A stretch of DNA of 64,000 nucleotides, from NCBI RefSeq assembly GCF_945956965.1, contig NZ_CAMFJS010000003.1:248001-312000 (forward strand), in the 5' to 3' direction. Source of the stretch: an uncultured Roseateles sp. (lineage in GTDB: Bacteria; Pseudomonadota; Gammaproteobacteria; Burkholderiales; Burkholderiaceae_C). The number at the start of each line of letters is the position of its first letter. The first letter of the stretch is position 1. Below, piece by piece: positions 45,201 to 53,097 of this stretch. The notes beneath the pieces are model-generated. The model searched no databases and had not been told where the DNA came from. It worked only from the letters and a program-made list of their open reading frames with translations. A program made the position numbers and the translations under genes.

Positions 45201-45790
45201 ACCGCATCAAGAACAACCTGCAAGGGGTGGCCGGCCTGCTGCAGCAAATCGCTACGCGCCGCCCCGAGGTGGCGCCGGTGATCAGCGAGGCCGTCGGCCA
45301 GGTGCATGCGATTGCCCAGGTCTACGGCCTGCAAGTCGGCAGTTCCGGCCCGCTGATGGTGCGCCGGGTGATGGAGGCCATCATCGGCTCGGTCCAACGC
45401 ATGTCGGGCCGCACCATCAACACCGTGATCGAAGGCGAAACCGCCGACCAATCCTATGCCTGGGCCTTGCCCGAAGCCGAGTCGATTCCGATTGCGCTGA
45501 CGCTCAATGAATTGCTCACCAACGCCATCAAGCACAGCCCTAACAGCGATGTGCAGTGCACCCTGATCTGCGGCGTTGACCAGGTGGCGGTGGAAATCGT
45601 CAACCCGGGCCAGCTGCCACCCGAGTTCAATCTCACCCAAGTGCCCGGCGGGGTCTCAGGTCTGGGCCTGGTGCGCGCCCTGCTGCCACGCCGCAGCGCC
45701 ATGTTGAGCCTGAGCCAAAGGGGCGACCAGGTAGTCTGCCGCGTCGAGTTGCTGCCGCCTAGCGTCAGCTTGGGTTCCGCCGCGCCTTGA
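42236..45790 (+). CDS. Soluble multi-PAS sensor kinase, HisKA_2 type
   Basis: An 1184-residue kinase with no membrane segments. About seven PAS-like segments are visible, near residues 15-120, 220-330, 330-450, 455-570, 580-705, 705-830 and 840-965. The HisKA_2 motif VREVHHRIKNNLQGVAGLLQ (His988/His989) and an HATPase_c domain with LNELLTNAIKHSPNSD follow. HisKA_2 kinases commonly pair with ANTAR regulators, and one lies next downstream. The ATG at 42236 is chosen because upstream codons lie in the previous gene and in a spacer with a CGACTCC/GGAGTCG hairpin (42179-42209). Ligands or cofactors (haem, flavin) cannot be assigned. Confidence 0.85.
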   Translation: MPASSATPSPLTQLSLLPQDLAALQGLLGLVSDPVLLLGEALDVLEANPAAQQLLGQGPGQQAKPLHSLHTSHGGRLGDWLRLASRAMQDGRRGPPTPGLKLEQGQRASLTLVPLQAQEDHAARWLLHVRAEEKNKPGLGKRPGQLSGDTPVGAAPADKSAEGSPEAIHTSAPDTLTEPLAHQTAAPLQGREQVLREQAERTQAELAQWLALSPLPMVLFDATGLLLKSNRAFAELCLQVPVTLQQAEPAMQHLLGWENKQASQVLSQASERVQTQASLIDPAGRTRWFAGRIQPLDSAAASSSLPRRYMAVLEDRSADQERDLAYQQMDALMDTASVGLATFAQDAGWLRPRSSTRSAKHQGEARRNTLTGLQGVGRDIVEPGSLAEFERLQRALKKGDRIEVRYAVRHPELGRRWLLTRVEPGQLSSGQRTTSVVTLDVTAQAQAENRSEQLLHELRTIMDGAGLGLAYFRGDKLQRCNHGFEHMLGLQEPMPIGTPVAQMFSALPELSAQLQEALAQSSDGQDFEAEFLQVGSESSQPRWLSLTLRRVAPDAEDGDAAQRPGSKSSETIAVISDISRLKAQQAELEALVQDREMMFSLSDVGIAIQRNGRITRANDALAALTGYRIHELSGLAHRELFEDPQEVEHYSEVVQEDLHKHGLWRGERRVRRRDGSTLWMQISKRVMRPGAPDEGLIVTFVNVDDRWRAQQSLMLQTERERAVLDSVLVGIVTVGRGGIEWMNRSARRMFGGDLSEFAGQSMSMVATPDAKHPFRHTHYLDELTEGETEAFECRLKALDGREFWVVGNAVVTGSRNSGRQLTYALLDIDRRRQAEAQSQQAQASLSRIIEAAPLAISLHDAKTLAVAQINHAAATLAGRSEQDLLGASPEDLFGREQGEIIRHDMLEALSAGAVTQREYRLGEGENMRVWDARFLHLAGTTDGSEANEDGSPEQLLLVASDVTEHRAAEEARLHAAISQRELLVREVHHRIKNNLQGVAGLLQQIATRRPEVAPVISEAVGQVHAIAQVYGLQVGSSGPLMVRRVMEAIIGSVQRMSGRTINTVIEGETADQSYAWALPEAESIPIALTLNELLTNAIKHSPNSDVQCTLICGVDQVAVEIVNPGQLPPEFNLTQVPGGVSGLGLVRALLPRRSAMLSLSQRGDQVVCRVELLPPSVSLGSAAP

Positions 45791-45991
45791 GCCTGAGACC
45801 CAAGGCGGTGCCAGGTTTTGCCCCCCGGCAGGCGGCAATTGGCATGATTCACCGTGAGCAGGCGCCTAAGGCCCCGCATACGCGGTGTCGCTGGCGCCAC
45901 GCCCAGCCGACTAAGCCCAGTGTTTCAGCGACAATGGCCGCTGTGAGGTCAGCATTTGCTCGACCCGTTTTTTGCACAGGAACCCCCGCAG

Positions 45992-46603
45992 GTGAGTAGC
46001 AAGGGCAAGATTCTGGTGGTTGACGATGATCGGCTGGTGCTGGCGACCTTGACCTATGGTCTGGCCCAGGCTGGCTTCGAGATCATCGATGCAGACAACG
46101 GTGACGACGCCATTTTGCTGGCGCGCGAACATCGGCCGGAGCTGGCCCTGCTGGACATCCGCATGGAAGGCATGAGCGGTTTTGACGTCGCTGCCTATCT
46201 GCGCGAGTACCTGCAAATCCCTTTCATGTTCTTGTCGGCCTTTGCCGACGAGGAAACCGTGGCCAAGGTGAAAGAGTTGGGCGCTGTGGCCTATTTGGTC
46301 AAGCCGCTGGACATTCACCAAATCGTGCCGGCCGTGGAAGCCGCCTTCGCCAAGCGCGGCGCCACGCCCGCCCCGCAGCCACTTCGCGGCCCCTTGGGCA
46401 AGCCCGCGGCGCCCGCCGTGCTGGAACAGACGGCGGCACTGGCGGTGGGCATTTTGATGCACCGCTATTCGCTCTCGCGGCAGCAAGCCATGGCCCGGCT
46501 GCAAGCCCTCAGCGATGCCGAAGGGCGTAGCCTGGAAGATCAATCGCTGCGCCTGGTTGAGGCCACCGAATTGCTGGCCATGCCCGGCCAACTCAACCCT
46601 TAA
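45992..46603 (+). CDS. ANTAR-domain response regulator (RNA-binding antiterminator)
   Basis: A 203-residue regulator. The receiver domain (KILVVDDDRLVLATLTYGLA; phospho-acceptor Asp55 in LLDIRMEG; VKPLDI) is joined by a Pro/Ala linker to a C-terminal ANTAR domain (AVGILMHRYSLSRQQAMARL, QALSDAEGRSLEDQSLRLVE). ANTAR proteins (AmiR, NasR, EutV) bind paired RNA hairpins and prevent transcription termination. The start is GTG at 45992, nine bases after AGGAA; a TTG 12 codons earlier is the alternative. It follows the HisKA_2 kinase by 200 bp and is probably its partner. The target RNAs are unknown. Confidence 0.82.
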   Translation: MSSKGKILVVDDDRLVLATLTYGLAQAGFEIIDADNGDDAILLAREHRPELALLDIRMEGMSGFDVAAYLREYLQIPFMFLSAFADEETVAKVKELGAVAYLVKPLDIHQIVPAVEAAFAKRGATPAPQPLRGPLGKPAAPAVLEQTAALAVGILMHRYSLSRQQAMARLQALSDAEGRSLEDQSLRLVEATELLAMPGQLNP

Positions 46604-46690
46604 CTCGGCGCATCCGCTCGAAGACGCGTAAACGGGGCTCAAGCCCCAAGGCGAAGGCCTCCCGGCACCCGCCTCACGCAAAGCGCTCGA

Positions 46691-48112
46691 TCAGGCCGGC
46701 AAGGTGAAATAGAACTTGGCGCCGGCGCCAACCTCAGATTCCGCCCACACTTCCCCGCCATGGCGGCGCACAATCCGCCGCACCGAGGCCAGGCCCACGC
46801 CGGTGCCCTGGAAGTCACTGGCGCTGTGCAGGCGCTGGAAGACGCCGAACAAGCGGTCGGCATAACGCATATCAAAACCGGCACCGTTGTCACTGACGCG
46901 GAAGATCCACGGGCCCGGGCCATCTCGCTGTGCCTCAAAGCGGATCTCGGCCTGTTCACACTTGCTGCTGTACTTCCAGGCATTGCCCAGCAAGTTCTCC
47001 AGCACCATGCGCAGCAAAACCGGATCGCCCTGCGTCGTCATCAGCGGCTGGATGTGCACCGTGACCTTGCGCTGCGGTGCGCTGCGCTGCAATTCTTCGA
47101 TCACCAGATCGGCCAATTGCGACAAATTGACCGGCTGCCGAGCCAGCGGCTGCGAGGACAACTGGCTCAGCGACAGCAGCGAATCAATCATGCTGTTCAT
47201 GCGCGAGGCCGCGCCCATCACCCGGTCGAGATGGTCATTGCCGATGCGGTCCAGCAAGCGGCCATAGTCTTCTTTCAAAATGCGGGCAAAGCCCTCCACC
47301 ACACGCAGCGGCGCACGCAAATCATGCGAGACGGTGTAGCTGAAAGAAGCCTGCTCCTGCGCCTCAAAGGCCTGCGCCTGTAGCTGAGACTGCAGTTGCG
47401 ATTGCAAGAGATTCGCCTGCGCCTGCTCACTGGCTTGCGCCTGAGCATGGGCCAAGACCAGTGCGGCCCCTGGCACTTCAAGCGCTTCTTGCGCGGCCGG
47501 CAACTTCTTGGCCACACCTTGGTAGCCTTGGAAATGGCCCTGCTCATCCCAACAAGCCAGGCCGAGCAAGTCCCAGTTGCCGCCATCGCCCGCGAGCGCA
47601 CGCACCCGGCAGTCGATTTCAGCGGCCTGCTGCTTCAGCAGGGCTTGCAACGCCTCCGCATCGGCAGAACCCTCAAGAGTGATCAGGCCAAAGCGCTCCC
47701 ACCACAGCTGACCAGCGGTCATCACAGGCTCCGCGCCGTTGACATGCCAGCTCAACAATTGATGTTGCGGATCACTGTGCCAGCGGCCATCGGCTTGCTT
47801 GGCCAGCAATTGCTCCCAGCGGGCGTTCTGTGCTCGCAGCATGCGCAAACGGTGGCCGAGGGCCTGCCGCGTTAGCTGCCGACTCAGATAAAACGCAGCG
47901 CCCGCCACCAGGGCCAAGACCAGCATGCCAAACCAAATCAGCAGCATCACATGCCCGAATCCAGCTCCCGGCCCCGGGCTCATGGCCAAACCCAAAGCCA
48001 GCGGTCCGGGTAAGAGGCCAGCCAAGGCGAGCAAAAGGAGGGATATCTTGGGCCTCCAGGCCCTGGAGTGCGCGGTGTGGTGAGCATCACGGACACTGTT
48101 CATGAGAGGCAT
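46691..48112 (-). CDS. Membrane sensor histidine kinase
   Basis: A kinase of about 473 residues. Two membrane segments lie near the N-terminus (ISLLLLALAGLLPGPLALGL and VMLLIWFGMLVLALVAGAAF), joined by a short loop. Then a possible PAS-like region (about residues 115-220), a Gln/Ala-rich coil, HisKA with FSYTVSHDLRAPLRVVEGFA, and HATPase_c with LENLLGNAWKYSSK, VSDNGAGFDM and GTGVGLASVRRIV. The phytochrome-like SHDLRAPLR motif often goes with Hpt or receiver partners. The start is uncertain: ATGs at 48112 and 48103 both lack a good ribosome site. It is divergent from the Hpt/REC-GGDEF-EAL pair. Confidence 0.83.
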   Translation of the reverse strand: MPLMNSVRDAHHTAHSRAWRPKISLLLLALAGLLPGPLALGLAMSPGPGAGFGHVMLLIWFGMLVLALVAGAAFYLSRQLTRQALGHRLRMLRAQNARWEQLLAKQADGRWHSDPQHQLLSWHVNGAEPVMTAGQLWWERFGLITLEGSADAEALQALLKQQAAEIDCRVRALAGDGGNWDLLGLACWDEQGHFQGYQGVAKKLPAAQEALEVPGAALVLAHAQAQASEQAQANLLQSQLQSQLQAQAFEAQEQASFSYTVSHDLRAPLRVVEGFARILKEDYGRLLDRIGNDHLDRVMGAASRMNSMIDSLLSLSQLSSQPLARQPVNLSQLADLVIEELQRSAPQRKVTVHIQPLMTTQGDPVLLRMVLENLLGNAWKYSSKCEQAEIRFEAQRDGPGPWIFRVSDNGAGFDMRYADRLFGVFQRLHSASDFQGTGVGLASVRRIVRRHGGEVWAESEVGAGAKFYFTLPA

Positions 48113-48418
48113 TGTAAGGAGCATGCGCAGCGTCAAACCAAGCGCCAACACCAGATGCCCGCGCCCGGCAAGCCCGTTGACACAAGAGCCGTGCGGCAAA
48201 GCGCAAAGAAAGACACAGAAACACCCCAAATTCCTAGGGCTGCGAGCCTGATATCGCAATGACTATCAAGCTACATTGCAGCTTGCAGTTCTGTTTTCAA
48301 AAAAATACCTCGCATGGCTTGTGGCGCGCTTACTACCCCGGCGGTTTTGTCCCCAGGTTGCAACACGCCGGCCCCCTGCCCATGCGAACCTAACTAACGC
48401 TCAGCACGCCTTTTGAAC
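48113..48418. other. 306 bp intergenic region between divergent kinase and Hpt gene
   Basis: No gene is supported. There is an AT-rich patch at about 48285-48310 (TTTTCAAAAAAATACC) that could hold the Hpt promoter, with TTGCAG boxes nearby, but I see no clear -35/-10 pair and no sigma-28 motif. Confidence 0.5.
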
Positions 48419-48841
48419 ATGCAGCCGCGCCCCTTCCCAGAATCCTCGTCACCCGACCGTCGCAGCGACTGGACCGTTCCAGAAGGTCTCGACGCGCAAG
48501 CGCTGGAGCGCTTGTTTGAGCTCGACCCGGATGGCAGCAACAAACTGGTGGAGCGGGTGATTGAGGCCTATTTGAAGTCCCTGGACCGCCTATTGCCTGA
48601 GCTGAATCAAGCCCGGGCGGCAGACATAGACCTCCATGTGGTGCGGCACGTCAGCCATACCCTGAAGTCCTCTTCCGCCAGTTTGGGTGCGCTGAAAGCC
48701 TCCGCACTGTGTGCTGAAGTCGAATTGATGGCTCGTAATGGTGAAACTGGCGGCCTAGCAGCGAAACTAGACGATATGCTTGCAGAGCTTGCTCAGGTGA
48801 AGCAGGCCTTGTCGACGATGCGCATGCCGGGGCCCCAATGA
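48419..48841 (+). CDS. Histidine phosphotransfer (Hpt) domain protein
   Basis: A 140-residue single-domain phosphotransfer protein. Phospho-acceptor His80 lies in VRHVSHTLKSSSASLGALKA, the Hpt hallmark, on a four-helix bundle. It would pass phosphate between a kinase/receiver and the receiver of the next gene. Its stop overlaps the REC-GGDEF-EAL start by ATGA, so the two are coupled. The ATG at 48419 is preferred over a TTG two codons upstream. Confidence 0.88.
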   Translation: MQPRPFPESSSPDRRSDWTVPEGLDAQALERLFELDPDGSNKLVERVIEAYLKSLDRLLPELNQARAADIDLHVVRHVSHTLKSSSASLGALKASALCAEVELMARNGETGGLAAKLDDMLAELAQVKQALSTMRMPGPQ

Positions 48842-51093
48842 TTTCTGTTGGCACATTGCACGATGACGGTGATCCGAAGCAACCCAAGGTCCTCTTGGTT
48901 GATGACGACGAGGTCAATCTGCTGCTGACCGCTTCTGCCCTGCGCAGCCGTGACTTTGAGGTCAGCGTGGCCCACGGCGGCCAGCAAGCCCTGGACATGA
49001 TGGCGCAGAGCGCGCCAGACATCATCGTGCTGGACGCCATGATGCCGGAGATGGACGGCTTCGAAACCTGCCGTCGCCTGCGCGAATTGCCCGGTTTCGA
49101 ATCCACCCCGGTGCTGATGTTGACTGGCCTGGACGATGAGGCCTCCATCAACCTGGCTTACCAGGTCGGCGCGACCGACTTCTTCGTCAAATCGACGCAA
49201 TGGAGTTTGCTGTCCGGGCGGCTGCGCTACCTGCTGCGCTCGTCCCGCACCCGCATCGAGTTGGAACGCAGCAAGGCCAAGCTGGCGCGTGCGCAAGACC
49301 TGGCCCGCATGGGCAGCTTCGAGTGGCAGCAGCAGCGCGGTTTCCATCTGGCGGCCGAAGCCCTGCGGGTGTTTGGCCGCGGCCCGTCCGATCGCCTCGA
49401 TTTCATCGGCGTGATGCGCATGGTGCCGCATGAAGAGCGGGTCTTGTTCCTGCGTCTGCTGCGCGATGTGCTGGCCCACAACTCGGTGCTGGTCACCGAT
49501 TTGGCTGTGACCTTGCAGGACGGGCGCCAGCGCGTCGTCCACATCGAAGCCGAACCCGAATTCAACGAACAAGGCAATGCCAACGGCTACACCGGCGTGA
49601 TGCAGGATGTGACCGACCGCCGCCAGGCCGAGGACCGCATCCGCCAGCTGGCGCATTTCGACGCCCTCACCGGCTTGCCCAACCGGCGCCAGCTGATCTG
49701 GCGGGTGGAGCGCGCCATCGAGCAGGCGCGCCGCGGCAGCCACGAAGTGGGCCTGCTGCTGATCGACCTGGACCGCTTCAAGATCATCAACGACACCTTG
49801 GGCCATCAGGCCGGTGACGAGTTGCTGGTGGAAGTGGGCCGGCGCCTGCGCGCCTGCGTGCGCCATTCCGACCAGGTCATGGAAGGCATGCTGGAAACGG
49901 TGGGCGGGCGCTCGCATCGCACGCTCGAAGCTGTCGGCCGCCTGGGCGGCGATGAGTTCGTCGCCCTGCTGCCCGAAATCGCTGACGAGCGGGATGCCGA
50001 GCGTGTTGCCGGACGCGTGCTCGAAGCCTTGCGCGAGCCCATTTTCATCTCTGGCCAAGAATGTTTTGTCACTGCCAGCGTGGGCATTGCCATCTACCCG
50101 CGCGATGGCCTGACCATGGCGGATCTGCTGCGTAACTCTGACGTGGCCATGTACGCGGTGAAGTCCCAAGGCCGCAATGCCGCGGCGCTCTACACCCCGC
50201 AACTGGCTGGCCAGGGGCGCGAGAAGCTGGAGCTGGAAAGCGCCCTACACAAGGCGCTGGAGCGTGGCGAAATCGTGCTGCACTACCAGCCCAAGATCGA
50301 TGTGCGCGGCGCACGCATGGTGGGCGCGGAGGCCTTGATGCGCTGGAAGCGCGGCGACAAATTGGTCTCCCCTGCCGACTTCATCCCGTTGGCTGAAGAG
50401 ACCGGCCTGATCGTGCCGCTATCGGAATGGGCGATCAAGGAAGCGGCCCGCCAGGCCAAGGTCTGGCAGCTCAATTTCGGCTTTACCGACTCGATCGCGG
50501 TCAATCTGCCCAGCCGCATGTTCGAGCGCTCTGACCTGGTCGAGCACATCCACCAATGCGTCAGCGCTTATGGCGTGCCGCACCGCTCGATCCAGTTGGA
50601 GATCACCGAAAACAATCTGATGAAGGATTTGCAGAAGGTCATTCCGGCCCTGCACCGACTCAATGAAGTCGGGGTCGAGATTTCCATCGATGACTTCGGC
50701 ACGGGCTATTCATCACTGGCCTATCTGACCACCTTGCCGATCTCGGAGGTCAAGATCGACCGCACCTTTGTGCGCGATCTGGGCATCACGCCGCAAAGCT
50801 CCGCCGTTGTCACCGCCATCATCGCCCTGGCCCGCGCCATGGGCCTGCGCGTGATTGCCGAAGGCGTGGAGACCTTGCGCCAGATGGATGTCTTGCACCG
50901 CCTGGGCTGCAGCCTGATGCAGGGCTTTTTGTTCAGCAAGCCCCTGCCCCCCGAGGAGGTGGAGCAGTGGCTGGCGCAAACCGTGTTGCCGCGCAAAGCG
51001 CCCTGGATCGCACGCGCCGATGCCGAGGCACAGGGGCTGCGCGACACCGAACCTGGCAATGGCACACATCGCCCGCTGGGCGGCCGCCATTGA
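48838..51093 (+). CDS. REC-PAS-GGDEF-EAL c-di-GMP protein
   Basis: A 751-residue response regulator acting on c-di-GMP. Receiver domain at residues ~15-135 with phospho-acceptor Asp66 (VLDAMMPEMDG), a PAS-like segment (~150-260), GGDEF domain (~265-460) with intact GGDEF at 370-374, and EAL domain (~475-720) with EAL at 498-500, NLPSRMF, EITENNLM and DDFGTGYSSL intact. Both synthesis and hydrolysis of c-di-GMP are thus possible; which dominates cannot be read. About 20 extra residues (MEGMLETVGGRSHRTLE region) interrupt the segment just before GGDEF. It is coupled to the Hpt gene. Confidence 0.9.
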   Translation: MISVGTLHDDGDPKQPKVLLVDDDEVNLLLTASALRSRDFEVSVAHGGQQALDMMAQSAPDIIVLDAMMPEMDGFETCRRLRELPGFESTPVLMLTGLDDEASINLAYQVGATDFFVKSTQWSLLSGRLRYLLRSSRTRIELERSKAKLARAQDLARMGSFEWQQQRGFHLAAEALRVFGRGPSDRLDFIGVMRMVPHEERVLFLRLLRDVLAHNSVLVTDLAVTLQDGRQRVVHIEAEPEFNEQGNANGYTGVMQDVTDRRQAEDRIRQLAHFDALTGLPNRRQLIWRVERAIEQARRGSHEVGLLLIDLDRFKIINDTLGHQAGDELLVEVGRRLRACVRHSDQVMEGMLETVGGRSHRTLEAVGRLGGDEFVALLPEIADERDAERVAGRVLEALREPIFISGQECFVTASVGIAIYPRDGLTMADLLRNSDVAMYAVKSQGRNAAALYTPQLAGQGREKLELESALHKALERGEIVLHYQPKIDVRGARMVGAEALMRWKRGDKLVSPADFIPLAEETGLIVPLSEWAIKEAARQAKVWQLNFGFTDSIAVNLPSRMFERSDLVEHIHQCVSAYGVPHRSIQLEITENNLMKDLQKVIPALHRLNEVGVEISIDDFGTGYSSLAYLTTLPISEVKIDRTFVRDLGITPQSSAVVTAIIALARAMGLRVIAEGVETLRQMDVLHRLGCSLMQGFLFSKPLPPEEVEQWLAQTVLPRKAPWIARADAEAQGLRDTEPGNGTHRPLGGRH

Positions 51094-51128
51094 ACGAAAA
51101 AAGATAGATAGAGCAAAAGGTCTCAGTC

Positions 51129-53009
51129 ATGGATGAGCGACGCAGCTCCCGCGCGCCGGCCGGCGCAACCAGCGCCCAGATTGCCAAGGCCGCCTTTTTG
51201 CGCCTGGCCCAGGCGCAACTGGAGCCCACGCCGGAGAATTACGCCCGCGCCTACGCCGTGGAGTCAGGCACCGAAGCCACACCGGCCGCATTGCCCGAAC
51301 GTGCTCAGACCTTGCTCAACAAGCTGCTGGCTCTGGGCGTTAGCGCCAGCCAGGCCAGGCTTGACCTGCAAGTGTGCGTGCGCGAGTCGCGCTGGGACGA
51401 AGCGCTACGCCAAGTCGAGCGCTTGCAGCAAACCGTTGGACCCGTCGCGCAGGCCGAAGCTCTGGCCCAGGTGCTGGAGCGCCTGATCCGCGGTCTGGAA
51501 CGCGGCGGCCGCCAGTGGACCGTGGCCCGCAAGAAGGACGGCTTGCAGCGCGTGCTGGAAGGCAATCGCAGCGACAGCCAGCGTCTGATCAAGCGCCTTC
51601 AGCAACTGGTGGCCAGCTGGGACTCGGATGTGGCCGATAGCAGCATCGCCACCTCCGACGATGCCGGCGGCACGCCCAGCCAGTTCTTCATGGATGAAGA
51701 TGCGGGTCTGTCCAACTTCGGCGTTGAGGCCGAAGAGCCCTTCGACCCGGCCACAGCAGCCAGCGCGACCAGCCCGGCGGCAGACGCGGCCCAATGGCCA
51801 CAAATCGAATCCAGCCTGCACGCCACCGTGCAGCACGCCCTGCAAAGCCCGGAAGGCTATGCCGATGAGTTGATGGGCGAACTCAAAGCCGCGCAACTGC
51901 AGTTGCAGGTGCAGGGGGTCAGCCCACAGGCGGCGGCTCAGATGGAGCAGCTGTGTCAGCGCGCCCGCCATCTGCTGGATCACCGCCAGCATATGTTCAC
52001 CGAGCTGGGCCAACTGTGCCGTGAATTGAGCGCCAGTCTGGTCGATTTGGCAGAAGACGATTCCTGGGCGCGCGGCCAATGCGAGGCCATGAACAACACG
52101 CTGGAGCAAGGCCTGAGCGGCCGCGGCGTGCGTTCCGTCACCGAGATGCTGGGCGGCACGCGCGAGCGCCAGCGCGCCCTGCGGGAGGATCGCAAGAAAG
52201 CCCGCGAATCGCTCAAGTCCATGATCCACCAGATGCTGGCCGAGCTGGGTGAGTTGGGCCAGCACACCGACCGCTTCCAAAGCAGCGTCGGCCGCTATGC
52301 CGAGGTGATCGAAAAGGCCGATAGCCTGGAGAGCCTGGCCGGCGTGGTACGCGAGATGGTGGAAGAAAGCCGCAGCGTGCAATCGCTGGTGCAGCAAACT
52401 CAGGCTCGCTTGAGCAGCGAACATGACAAGGCCAACAGCCTCAGCCAACGCGTCGAAGCGCTGGAAGGCGAGTTGCAACGCCTCTCCAACGAGGTGCAGA
52501 CCGATCAGCTGACCCAGATCGCCAACCGCCGCGGCTTGCTCGCCGCCTTTGCAACCGAACAAGCCAAGCTCGAGCGCGACAGCGGCGAGGCCGCCAGCGA
52601 TGGCGACACCCAGCGCATTGCCCTGGCCTTGCTGGACATCGACAACTTCAAAAAGCTCAATGACAGCTTGGGACATGGCGCCGGCGATGTGGCGCTGAAG
52701 TCATTGGCCGAGCGGGTGCAGGCATCGCTGCGCCCCGGCGATCTGGTGGCACGTTACGGCGGCGAAGAGTTCGTGCTGATGCTGCCGCGCACCCCCATCG
52801 AGGAAGCCCAGGCCGTGCTGCAACGCCTGCAGCGTGCACTCTCGGCCAGCTTGTTCATGCACGAAGGTCGGGATGTGTTCGTCACCTTCTCCGCCGGCGT
52901 CACGCTCTATCGCCCCGGTGAAACGCTGGAAGCCGCGCTCGATCGCGCCGACGTGGCGCTTTACGAGGCCAAGCACACGGGCAAGAACAGGGCTTGCGTG
53001 GCGCCTTGA
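51129..53009 (+). CDS. Diguanylate cyclase (GGEEF) with long helical N-terminus
   Basis: A 626-residue soluble protein. The C-terminal ~170 residues form a GGDEF domain with an active-site GGEEF at 544-548, and LDIDNFKKLNDSLGHGAGD upstream. The N-terminal ~450 residues are helical and coiled-coil rich, with no recognised sensor; the opening IAKAAFLRLAQAQLEPTPEN YARAY is a pattern I associate with cyclases of Burkholderiales. An inhibitory RxxD site is not evident before GGEEF. It lies 35 bp after the REC-GGDEF-EAL gene, so it is probably co-transcribed. It converges on the chemoreceptor gene. Confidence 0.87.
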   Translation: MDERRSSRAPAGATSAQIAKAAFLRLAQAQLEPTPENYARAYAVESGTEATPAALPERAQTLLNKLLALGVSASQARLDLQVCVRESRWDEALRQVERLQQTVGPVAQAEALAQVLERLIRGLERGGRQWTVARKKDGLQRVLEGNRSDSQRLIKRLQQLVASWDSDVADSSIATSDDAGGTPSQFFMDEDAGLSNFGVEAEEPFDPATAASATSPAADAAQWPQIESSLHATVQHALQSPEGYADELMGELKAAQLQLQVQGVSPQAAAQMEQLCQRARHLLDHRQHMFTELGQLCRELSASLVDLAEDDSWARGQCEAMNNTLEQGLSGRGVRSVTEMLGGTRERQRALREDRKKARESLKSMIHQMLAELGELGQHTDRFQSSVGRYAEVIEKADSLESLAGVVREMVEESRSVQSLVQQTQARLSSEHDKANSLSQRVEALEGELQRLSNEVQTDQLTQIANRRGLLAAFATEQAKLERDSGEAASDGDTQRIALALLDIDNFKKLNDSLGHGAGDVALKSLAERVQASLRPGDLVARYGGEEFVLMLPRTPIEEAQAVLQRLQRALSASLFMHEGRDVFVTFSAGVTLYRPGETLEAALDRADVALYEAKHTGKNRACVAP

Positions 53010-53021
53010 GCGTTTGCGTGA

Positions 53022-53052
53022 GGCGCGGCCCGCAAAGCGCAAGGGCCGCGCC
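53022..53052. terminator. Strong hairpin between converging diguanylate cyclase and chemoreceptor genes
   Basis: GGCGCGGCCC (53022-53031), loop of 11, GGGCCGCGCC (53043-53052): a perfect 10-bp GC-only stem in an 88 bp convergent gap. No T tract on either side; likely a transcription barrier or 3' end stabiliser rather than a classical terminator. Confidence 0.55.
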
Positions 53053-53097
53053 AAGACAATACTGCCTTAGCGCCTTAGCGCCTTTGCTGCACCTGCC

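Noticed and set aside
43829-45640. Long minus-strand frame opposite the multi-PAS kinase
   Set aside because: Antisense shadow; the kinase strand carries HisKA_2 and ATPase motifs.
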